In this document: piece after piece, positions 1 to 5,058 of the stretch
Position numbering within the stretch: position 1 is the stretch's first letter
Layout: each line of letters opens with the position of its first letter
Assembly: GCA_964636675.1 (NCBI GenBank)
Contig: CAZWUO010000095.1
Location: 1-12,722 of the forward strand
Length of the DNA stretch: 12,722 nt
Direction of reading: 5' to 3'
Source of the DNA: JALUUH01 sp964636675
GTDB lineage: Bacteria > Pseudomonadota > Gammaproteobacteria > S012-40
Translations under genes and position numbers: made by a program
The notes under the pieces: generated by a model
Told to the model about the DNA's origin: nothing
What the model saw: only the letters and a program-made list of their open reading frames with translations
Databases searched by the model: none

Positions 1-380
1 ATCGAGTCATTTTATCCCAATTACAGGACAATGTTCCGGGTTTGCTAAATCACCAGGATTTTTCCCGTGCTCGTGCATCCCTGCGCTGCACAACGCATGA
101 CCGATTTCCGGTACTCGGCCCGGTGCCCGATGTGTGTTTCTATCAGACCTCTTATGCCGATATTAGGCACGGAAAACCGCAGAGAAATTATTTGACCGCT
201 GAGTATCAGTCCGGTTTGTTTTTAAACACGGGGCATGGTTCGAGAGGATTAGTATCCGCTTATCCTGCAGCTGAATTATTACTCGCGATGCTGGAAAAGC
301 AAACGCTGACATTCAGCAATGAGGTGCTTGAATCATTACATCCGGCGCGGTTTCTTGTTAAGCAGATGAAAAGGCAATAG
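1..380 (+). CDS. mnmC: MnmC C-terminal part, tRNA 5-methylaminomethyl-2-thiouridine biosynthesis bifunctional protein (5' truncated by window edge)
   Basis: The frame is open from base 3 to the TAG at 378-380, so this is the last ~125 residues of a longer gene; the first internal TTG at 42 is not a credible start. The sequence has the end of the MnmC FAD-dependent oxidase domain: 'RCTTHDRFPVLGPVPD', then a Y-x8-GKP segment, then 'LFLNTGHGSRGLVSAYPAAE', which is the glycine-rich GSRG flavin-contacting block, and a final 'LHPARF'. In the family this domain removes the carboxymethyl group from cmnm5(s2)U34 of tRNA, and the N-terminal methyltransferase domain (not in view) then makes mnm5(s2)U34. 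It is a cytoplasmic tRNA-modification enzyme. It converges on the RRM gene with only 14 bases between stop codons and no clear terminator between them. Confidence 0.87.
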   Translation, partial: RVILSQLQDNVPGLLNHQDFSRARASLRCTTHDRFPVLGPVPDVCFYQTSYADIRHGKPQRNYLTAEYQSGLFLNTGHGSRGLVSAYPAAELLLAMLEKQTLTFSNEVLESLHPARFLVKQMKRQ

Positions 381-394
381 TCGCGTATTTTTTG

Positions 395-664
395 TTACCG
401 ACGTCTACCTTTGCCCCCTTTTTTTCGTACTTCTTCAAATTTAACCTTGAGGAACTTATCACCGAAGGCTTTTCCATTGAGGCCAGCAATTGCGGCACGT
501 GCTTCGTGGCCTTCCATTTCAACAAATGCAAAACCTTTGCACTTACCTGTAAATATATCGCTAATGAGTTCAATGGAGCGCACAGTGCCAAATTCTGAGA
601 ATAGCGCTTTTACAGCATCTTGAGTTGCATCTAGGGGCAAGCTACCAACGAATAGTTTTTTCAT
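395..664 (-). CDS. Small RRM-domain RNA-binding protein
   Basis: This 89-aa protein is almost entirely one RNA recognition motif. RNP2 is 'LFVGSL' at residues 4-9 and RNP1 is 'KGFAFVEM' at residues 43-50, with the RNA-stacking aromatics at F5, F45 and F47. The RRM is followed by a short basic glycine-rich tail (KKGGKGRRR) that would add nonspecific RNA affinity. Single-RRM proteins of this size occur in cyanobacteria and some proteobacteria, where several are cold-induced; a role in RNA folding or translation is inferred, not shown. The ATG is preceded by a GAG at about 8 nt, a modest ribosome-binding site. The gene lies directly downstream of the cold-shock gene and its terminator in the same direction, and I see no good promoter of its own in the 30-base gap, so it may depend on read-through. 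Its target RNAs cannot be inferred. Confidence 0.85.
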   Translation of the reverse strand: MKKLFVGSLPLDATQDAVKALFSEFGTVRSIELISDIFTGKCKGFAFVEMEGHEARAAIAGLNGKAFGDKFLKVKFEEVRKKGGKGRRR

Positions 665-694
665 ATAATTCTCATGATTAAAATGGAAGCTATT

Positions 695-730
695 AAAAAA
701 ACCCTACATGGTTTCCCATGAAGGGTTTTT
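695..730 (-). terminator. Rho-independent terminator after the cold-shock gene, with GAAA tetraloop
   Basis: Two 15-nt arms (716-730 and 697-711) pair with a single mismatch (706/721) around a 4-nt loop that reads GAAA in the - strand RNA, a stable GNRA-type tetraloop. A T6 tail follows on the - strand at 700-695 and a complementary A-run precedes the stem. The hairpin begins 21 nt after the csp stop codon and ends 30 nt before the RRM start. The A-run and U-run make it potentially bidirectional, but the gene order makes csp the natural user. Confidence 0.85.
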
Positions 731-750
731 CAAAAATATCGTTATCGTGA

Positions 751-957
751 CTAAGCGTCAACGTGTACCTCAGTTGCTTGAGGACCCTTTTGGCCATTTT
801 CAGATTTAAAGCTCACAGATTGACCTTCTGCTAGAGAGCGAAAACCACTGGACTGGATTGCAGAGTAATGTACAAACACATCTGGGCTACCGTCTGAAGG
901 AGTTATAAAGCCGAAACCTTTTGCTTCATTAAACCACTTTACCGTTCCTGTATTCAT
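751..957 (-). CDS. CspA-family cold-shock protein
   Basis: A 68-aa single cold-shock domain, the usual family length. It starts 'MNTGTVKWFNEAKGFGFI', with RNP1 at residues 13-18 (KGFGFI) and RNP2 at 27-31 (VFVHY), both single-stranded nucleic-acid-binding strands, and ends with the typical KGPQA-x-V strand. Members melt mRNA secondary structure and act as RNA chaperones in cold or in stationary phase. An in-frame upstream codon would give 85 aa, but the ATG at 957 is preceded by TGAGG at 9-10 nt and restores the family N-terminus, so I chose it. The predicted leader is about 83 nt, shorter than that of E. coli cspA, and I see no cold-box sequence. Which Csp paralogue it is cannot be decided from sequence alone. 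Confidence 0.93.
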   Translation of the reverse strand: MNTGTVKWFNEAKGFGFITPSDGSPDVFVHYSAIQSSGFRSLAEGQSVSFKSENGQKGPQATEVHVDA

Positions 958-1046
958 TGATATAACCTCATTAAGACATTGATAGTGATGATATTGCAAA
1001 TTAATCAAGGCAACTTACAGAAGAACACAAGGATGGATGTGACTAG

Positions 1047-1075
1047 ATAAAACCGTGATAATGTACAATTGACAA
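1047..1075 (-). promoter_or_regulatory. Candidate sigma70 promoter for the cold-shock gene
   Basis: On the - strand, TTGTCA (1075-1070, 5 of 6 matches to the -35 consensus) is followed after 17 nt by TTTTAT (1052-1047, 4 of 6 matches to the -10 consensus). Transcription would start near 1040 and give a leader of about 83 nt ending in the TGAGG ribosome-binding site. The match is reasonable but was picked by eye. Confidence 0.4.
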
Positions 1076-1157
1076 CGGGGGATTAAAGCATAAATATTTC
1101 CCAATATCCAGACCTAACTAGTTTATTCAGCAATGAATTATTAAATAATGTTTTCAT

Positions 1158-1176
1158 TTTATTCCTCTGGAATAAA
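1158..1176. repeat. Perfect 8-bp inverted repeat with 3-nt loop
   Basis: TTTATTCC (1158-1165), TCT, GGAATAAA (1169-1176) forms a perfect but AT-rich hairpin upstream of the csp promoter and of the hydrolase remnant. No U-run follows on either strand, so it is unlikely to be a terminator. It could be an operator or chance. The remaining bases from 1076 to 1235 hold no gene I can recognise, although one frame stays open from 1087 to a TAA at 1237-1239. Confidence 0.3.
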
Positions 1177-1235
1177 GGTTGTTTTCCGCAGAAACGCTTA
1201 AGAAATACACGACACGTCAAGTACACGGCTGGGAT

Positions 1236-1454
1236 AGAACTTTAAGCCATTGGGTAAGGGGTTTATGACCGGTTTGACGCTGCCATCTCCCTATGGCTGG
1301 CGGAATACCAATCAATGTTTTGGGTATGCTGGGATGTTTTCATGTATGGGGTTTGAAGATTATGACACTGGAATTCCGATTGCTATCACGACGAATGGCA
1401 ATCGAGGTATTAGGGGACTTTGTGAAACGATTTATTCCTCATATTGTGCTGTAA
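1236..1454 (+). pseudogene. Remnant of a beta-lactamase-fold serine hydrolase, C-terminal end only, frameshifted
   Basis: From 1236 one frame reads 'NFKPLGKGFMTGLTLPSPYG', then 'CFGYAGMFSCMGFEDYDTG' and 'IPIAITTNGNRG'. This matches the C-terminal pattern of class C beta-lactamase-like serine hydrolases/esterases (G[FY]-x-G, then FGH-x-G, then GF-x-D, then TNGN/MN). After the GGT glycine codon (1406-1408), skipping one base lets the next frame continue as 'LGDFVKRFIPHIVL' and stop at TAA 1452-1454, which looks like the natural C-terminus. Upstream, the frame is closed by a TAG at 1235-1237 and the catalytic SxxK part is absent. The usual histidine of the FGH-x-G motif is tyrosine here. It ends 15 nt before the MOSC start, suggesting a former operon. 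A sequencing error could explain the frameshift but not the missing N-terminus. The assignment is by pattern memory. Confidence 0.55.
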
Positions 1455-1469
1455 GGCAAGAGGTGAAAA

Positions 1470-1916
1470 ATGGGTTGCTTGTTGGGTATCGCCATGCGCG
1501 AAAAAAAAAGAGCGCCGATGGTATTATTGGATTTTGCGTCTATCTCGATACCCTCGGGTATTGAATCGGACTTTAGAGGTAAGCCGGGTGATAGGCAGGT
1601 TACCGTATTGTCGGATCGTGGGTGGAACGCAGCATGCAAAGAGCTAGGGGAGCCACTCGCGTGGCAGATGCGGCGAGCAAACTTATTCGTGCAAGACATT
1701 GACTTATTTCAGTCAGCTGGAAAAATTTTAAAAATTGCGGATGCCGAGCTATTGATTACACGGGAAACCGATCCTTGTGCGCGCATGGAAGCGCAAAAAT
1801 CGGGGCTCTTTGCTGCGTTAGCTAAAGAGTGGCGAGGCGGTGTTTGCTGTCGAGTTATTAAAAATGGTACGGTTAAGCTTGGTGATAAAGTAGAAATTTA
1901 TGCAAAAAAAACCTGA
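1470..1916 (+). CDS. MOSC-domain protein
   Basis: A 148-aa stand-alone MOSC domain. Visible blocks are 'GIAMREKKRAPM' near the start, 'DFRGKPGDRQVTVLS' (residues 34-48), 'RRANLFV' (68-74), 'ETDPCARM' with the conserved cysteine at 103, and 'WRGGVCCRVI' (121-130). MOSC domains occur at the C-terminus of molybdenum-cofactor sulfurases and in small proteins such as YiiM, and are thought to handle a sulfur or Moco-like ligand through the conserved cysteine; the exact substrate of short forms is often unknown. The start is supported by GAGGTGA about 5-8 nt upstream. The DUF1415 gene overlaps its last 17 nt. An A9 run (1501-1509) lies in codons 11-14, so single-base length changes there would inactivate it. 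Confidence 0.82.
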   Translation: MGCLLGIAMREKKRAPMVLLDFASISIPSGIESDFRGKPGDRQVTVLSDRGWNAACKELGEPLAWQMRRANLFVQDIDLFQSAGKILKIADAELLITRETDPCARMEAQKSGLFAALAKEWRGGVCCRVIKNGTVKLGDKVEIYAKKT

Positions 1917-2475
1917 AAATTTGTTCGAGCAGCAAGTTATTAACGAGACTAAAACATGGATTAAACAAATCATTATCGCGCATAATTTTTGTCCGTTTGC
2001 GAAAAATCCGTTCAATAAAAATACCATTCGATATGCAGTTTCCTGCGCAAATAGCAGTGAATCCTTGGTAGATGATATCATTTATGAATTGTCTCATTTA
2101 CAAAAAACAGAAATAACAAAGGTAGAGACAGCAATATTAATTGCCCCTCGCTGTCTTGCTGATTTTTTTGAGTATAATCAATTTCTCGATGTTGCTGATG
2201 CCGTATTAGAGGAGCTTGATCTTGTTGGTATCATCCAGATTGCCTCGTTTCATCCTGATTATTGCTTCGCAGATTTAGCGGTGGATGATGCAAGAAACTA
2301 TACCAACCGTTCTATTTATCCGATGTTTCATTTCATCAGAGAAGACAGTGTGGAGCACGCACGTGCAACATATCCTAATGTGGATGCGATAGCGGACAAA
2401 AATATGCATCTATTATTAGAGTTGGGTTTAGAGGATATTCGAAAGCAACGCCACGCATGCATAGTCAAACAATGA
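1900..2475 (+). CDS. DUF1415 family protein
   Basis: A 191-aa protein with the features of the uncharacterised DUF1415 family: 'NFCPFAK' near residue 30, 'ILIAPRCLADFFEYNQFLD', 'GIIQIASFHPDYCFAD', 'DDARNYTNRSIYPMFHFIRE' and a 'KNMHLLLELG' C-terminal block. It has no signal peptide or membrane segment, so it is probably cytoplasmic. Conserved Cys (NFCPF), His (FHPDY) and Asp residues suggest a metal- or catalysis-related site, but no activity is established to my knowledge. The ATG at 1900 lies inside the end of the MOSC gene in another frame, has only a weak upstream purine stretch, and is probably translated by coupling. Its codons 2-4 coincide with an A8 run. Confidence 0.85.
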   Translation: MQKKPENLFEQQVINETKTWIKQIIIAHNFCPFAKNPFNKNTIRYAVSCANSSESLVDDIIYELSHLQKTEITKVETAILIAPRCLADFFEYNQFLDVADAVLEELDLVGIIQIASFHPDYCFADLAVDDARNYTNRSIYPMFHFIREDSVEHARATYPNVDAIADKNMHLLLELGLEDIRKQRHACIVKQ

Positions 2476-2498
2476 AAATGCATAGTTTAAATATTAGT

Positions 2499-2512
2499 TT
2501 ATAATATTATAA
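2499..2512. repeat. 14-bp perfect AT palindrome in a convergent gap
   Basis: TTATAATATTATAA is a perfect palindrome between the converging DUF1415 and hypothetical genes. It contains TATAAT on both strands, but I see no paired -35 box, and it has no GC stem to act as a normal terminator. The rest of 2476-2561 shows nothing recognisable. Confidence 0.3.
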
Positions 2513-2561
2513 GTACTTATTCGCAGGCTGATTTCAAGCAAAGACATAACGGAAACTTAAC

Positions 2562-3056
2562 TTATTTTCCGGCATTACCCAATACATCAACGACTGTTTT
2601 TAGAATTAAAAATAATGTACCGATTTCTACGTCAGATAAAGTGATTGGTTCGGGGTCTTCGTCGGTTTCGAATAAGGTGTCGAGTACATAGCGTATAACA
2701 TGTGGCTGTTTTGTGATTTCTATATTCGCTATTTGTGCATAAAGATCATTATGTGAGCCATCTAATGTTAAAAGCAATGTTTCATTTTTTTCATAGGCCG
2801 CTGCTATTTTATTGCTGGAGATTCTTTTTAATTTTGTTTTGCATGATTTTTCGAACATGCGATAAACAACATAAAATATATAGACTCCTAACTCTAGCAC
2901 ATCTTGTTTGAGTTCTTCGACAGCGGTAGTGACAAACGAAAGCAAATCTGTTTGGCGTGCCCCTAGTTTAACCATGCGTTGCTTGGCTGTGTTTTCATTT
3001 AATGCAGCGACTTCTTTCCAGGTTGAGGCGACTACGGTTTTTTCAATTATCTTCAT
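2562..3056 (-). CDS. Hypothetical protein, 164 aa, family not recognised
   Basis: I do not recognise this protein. It is long enough, with ordinary composition and an ATG start, to be a real gene, and no better reading frame overlaps it. It has no signal peptide and no convincing transmembrane helix; the middle segment 'LGVYIFYVVYRMF' is hydrophobic but short. The N-terminal two-thirds look alpha-helical, with many K/E/A/L residues, and residues 122-135 are acidic (FETDEDPEP). It contains one cysteine, and no catalytic motif stands out. The only purine-rich ribosome-binding sequence is AGGAT about 12 nt upstream, which is rather far. It is transcribed divergently from the GNAT gene and convergently with DUF1415. 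Two GGTGTATC direct repeats lie just upstream. No function is inferred. Confidence 0.65.
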   Translation of the reverse strand: MKIIEKTVVASTWKEVAALNENTAKQRMVKLGARQTDLLSFVTTAVEELKQDVLELGVYIFYVVYRMFEKSCKTKLKRISSNKIAAAYEKNETLLLTLDGSHNDLYAQIANIEITKQPHVIRYVLDTLFETDEDPEPITLSDVEIGTLFLILKTVVDVLGNAGK

Positions 3057-3082
3057 TGTATAATACAGATCCTATTTTTATG

Positions 3083-3111
3083 GGTGTATCAAGTGTGGGT
3101 TTAGGTGTATC
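3083..3111. repeat. Direct repeat GGTGTATC, two copies 21 bp apart
   Basis: GGTGTATC occurs at 3083-3090 and 3104-3111, exactly 21 bp start to start, about two helical turns. The pair sits 26-55 bases upstream of the start of the 164-aa hypothetical gene. Same-face spacing is typical of binding sites for a dimeric or cooperatively bound regulator. No known regulator site is recognised. Confidence 0.35.
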
Positions 3112-3122
3112 TTATTTTGCTA

Positions 3123-3152
3123 ATGTTTAAACATAAAAGGCGGCATTGTAAT
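3123..3152 (+). promoter_or_regulatory. 12-bp palindrome ATGTTTAAACAT with a -10-like hexamer, upstream of the GNAT gene
   Basis: ATGTTTAAACAT (3123-3134) is a perfect palindrome. TGTAAT (3147-3152) lies 17 nt after the TGTTTA inside it, so the palindrome covers where a -35 box would be. TGTTTA itself is a poor -35 match (2 of 6), so any promoter here would be weak or activator-dependent. The arrangement resembles that before the rhodanese-ThiF gene. Confidence 0.3.
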
Positions 3153-3263
3153 CGATGTTCGAGCGCTCAGCTAGTTGACAACGATGGTTTTAGTGTTTGA
3201 GCGGGTTCGGCGTTTTTCAAGGTCGTTGGCGCCTTTTTATTCTTCCATTGGCCTGGAGTCCAT

Positions 3264-3791
3264 ATGTTAGAAACAAAGCAGTTAATTCTACGTGATTTTT
3301 CAAATGACGATTTTCCTGAGTATGCCAAAATGATGGCAAAGCCTGAAGTGATGCAGTATATCGGCGGGGGGGAGCCCTTAACCTCCGGGGTGGCGTGGCG
3401 CAACTTGGCGATGTTATTGGGTCATTGGTCATTACGTGGTTTTGGGATGTGGGCCGTGGAGCATAAAGAGACTGGTGCGCTTATTGGTCGGGTTGGCTTT
3501 TTTGAACCTGAGGATTGGCCAGGGTTTGAGCTAGGTTGGTTAATTGATAAGCCTTTTTGGGGCAAGGGCTTGGCAACTGAAGCGGCGAAAGTGGCTCTAA
3601 AATATGCGTTTCAGGAGTTGCATAAACCTAAAGTTATTAGTTTAATTGCTAAAAATAATATTCGCTCAGAGAATGTTGCGAAGCGCATCGGTATGAAAAA
3701 AGAAAAAGCACTTGTATGGAGAGGGGTTAGCGTCAGTTTGTATACTAAAGAGCACCCGGGATCAAAAACTGGTTTTAAATCGCGCAAATAA
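3264..3791 (+). CDS. GNAT-family N-acetyltransferase (RimJ/RimL type)
   Basis: A 175-aa protein with a complete GNAT fold: it opens 'ETKQLILRDFSNDDF', has 'GALIGRVGFFEPEDWPGFE' as the central beta strands, 'LGWLIDKPFWGKGLATEA' as the acetyl-CoA-binding motif A (residues ~90-107, with the G-K-G-L-A loop), and 'NIRSENVAKRIGM' as the C-terminal motif. RimJ/RimL-like members acetylate protein N-termini or small amines; the substrate is not predictable here. The ATG at 3264 has GGAG 9-12 nt upstream. A G7 run at 3366-3372 falls in codons 35-37, where a length change would truncate the protein. It stands alone between divergent and downstream promoters, and the 207-bp gap before it holds the repeats listed separately. 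Confidence 0.85.
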   Translation: MLETKQLILRDFSNDDFPEYAKMMAKPEVMQYIGGGEPLTSGVAWRNLAMLLGHWSLRGFGMWAVEHKETGALIGRVGFFEPEDWPGFELGWLIDKPFWGKGLATEAAKVALKYAFQELHKPKVISLIAKNNIRSENVAKRIGMKKEKALVWRGVSVSLYTKEHPGSKTGFKSRK

Positions 3792-3801
3792 CGGGGGTAA
3801 A

Positions 3802-3854
3802 CTGTTTAAACAGGGTGCTTCTGGTACAATACTCGCCTTTGTAAAGGGTTTACA
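3802..3854 (+). promoter_or_regulatory. Promoter/operator region of the rhodanese-ThiF operon: palindrome, extended -10, inverted repeat
   Basis: Three elements are stacked. CTGTTTAAACAG (3802-3813) is a perfect 12-bp palindrome. TGGTACAAT (3822-3830) is an extended -10 element (TG-n-TACAAT), which can work without a good -35. TGTAAAGGGTTTACA (3840-3854) is an inverted repeat with 6-bp arms and a 3-nt spacer, lying about +4 to +18 from a start near 3837. A repressor at the last site would block RNA polymerase and a protein at the first would touch the -35 face. The regulators are unknown. Confidence 0.45.
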
Positions 3855-3914
3855 TGATTCCTATTTAAGGGGGTTATGGTACTGAAATAAACAAATTACC
3901 TAAGGTTAAGATGT

Positions 3915-5027
3915 ATGAAAAACAAGGATAAACGAATTGCCAGTTTGAAAGAAAAGGTGCCACATATTTCTGCCCAAGACGTGGTTGAAAAACTGGCGGA
4001 TGGCGGCGTTGTTCTCGATGTGAGAGATGCTGATGAGGTTTCTCAGGGTAGTCCGCATAATGCCGTGCGTGTTGGTAGAAGCTATCTGGAATTAAATATC
4101 GAAAATCATATTAGTGATTTGCATACGCCGGTGTATGTTATGTGCGCCGGTGGTTTACGTTCCTTATTTGCGGCAGATAGCTTGCAACAGCTTGGATACA
4201 CCGATGTATATTCGATTATTGGTGGTTTCAATCAATGGAAAAACGACGGGCTATCGTTTGAAGTTCCGCAAACCTTAACGGCGGATGCACGTGAACGTTA
4301 TGCGCGACATATTCTAATGCCGAATGTCGGTGAGCAAGGGCAGCTCAAATTACTCAATGCCAAAGTACTGTGTATTGGTGCGGGTGGCCTGGGTTCACCG
4401 GTTGCACTTTATCTCGCGGCCGCAGGCATTGGCACTTTGGGTGTGGTTGATCATGACATTGTTGATAAAAGTAATTTACAACGCCAAATTTTACATAATG
4501 AAAACTCGATTGGTATCCCCAAGGTAGACTCTGCGCGGCAAACCCTAGAAGCCTTAAATTCAAGTATTCAGATAAACACTTATCAAGCACGTATCGATGA
4601 AAACAATGTTGCAGAGCTATTAAAAGATTACGACATCGTCGTTGATGGTTCGGATAATATTCCCACCCGTTATTTAGTGAATGATACTTGTGTGAAATAT
4701 AAAATCCCAAATGTGCATGGCGCTATTTTTCGATTTGAAGGACAGGTTACGGTGTTTTGGCCAGCAAACGAGACCGCAGATGGGCCTTGTTATCGTTGTT
4801 TATTTCCTGCACCTGCAAAAGATGAAGCTTTGTCATGCGCGGCAGCAGGCGTATTAGGGGTGTTGCCAGGGGTTATTGGTGTATTGCAAGCCATCGAAGT
4901 CGTTAAGCTTGTTCTCGGAATTGGGCGACCTTTAGTCGGTCGCATGCTTTATTATGACGCCTTGGATGCCAGTTTTCGTGAAATAAAAATGAAGCATAAA
5001 CCTAAATGCGCGGCTTGTGGGCATTAA
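3915..5027 (+). CDS. Rhodanese-ThiF/MoeB fusion: sulfurtransferase domain plus E1-like adenylyltransferase
   Basis: The protein has 370 aa. Residues ~16-118 form a rhodanese domain with the active-site loop 'CAGGLRS', so C77 is the predicted persulfide cysteine. Residues ~122-370 are an E1-like ThiF/MoeB domain: 'RYARHILMP', nucleotide-binding 'GAGGLGSP' (155-162), 'VVDHDIVDKSNLQRQILH', 'DGSDNIPTR', and 'SCAAAGVLGVLPGVIG'. Two CxxC pairs, CYRC and C365-C368 near the C-terminus, would bind structural zinc. The family adenylates the C-terminal GG of a ThiS/MoaD-like carrier and can help install sulfur for thiamine, Moco or tRNA thiolation. Here the rhodanese precedes the E1 domain, the reverse of MOCS3/Uba4. 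Which pathway it serves cannot be decided. AAGG sits ~9 nt before the ATG. cysG follows after 31 nt. Confidence 0.88.
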   Translation: MKNKDKRIASLKEKVPHISAQDVVEKLADGGVVLDVRDADEVSQGSPHNAVRVGRSYLELNIENHISDLHTPVYVMCAGGLRSLFAADSLQQLGYTDVYSIIGGFNQWKNDGLSFEVPQTLTADARERYARHILMPNVGEQGQLKLLNAKVLCIGAGGLGSPVALYLAAAGIGTLGVVDHDIVDKSNLQRQILHNENSIGIPKVDSARQTLEALNSSIQINTYQARIDENNVAELLKDYDIVVDGSDNIPTRYLVNDTCVKYKIPNVHGAIFRFEGQVTVFWPANETADGPCYRCLFPAPAKDEALSCAAAGVLGVLPGVIGVLQAIEVVKLVLGIGRPLVGRMLYYDALDASFREIKMKHKPKCAACGH

Positions 5028-5058
5028 AAGAATTTATTAATAGCCTTGAAATAAAGCC

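Noticed and set aside
958..1008. N-terminal extension of the cold-shock protein by 17 residues
   Set aside because: The ATG at 957 has a proper ribosome-binding site and gives the usual family length and N-terminus.
1250..1564. A 104-aa reading frame starting from TTG and running over the MOSC start
   Set aside because: Only its first half looks like protein, and it matches the hydrolase remnant. The second half is out-of-frame MOSC sequence after the frameshift, so it is not an intact gene.
3175..3180. Perfect TTGACA as a -35 box for the GNAT gene
   Set aside because: No acceptable -10 hexamer lies 15-19 nt downstream; the sequence there is GC-rich.
3225..3245. GGCG...CGCC followed by TTTTT upstream of the GNAT start, as a terminator
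   Set aside because: The stem is only 4 bp with a long loop, and no + strand gene ends upstream of it.
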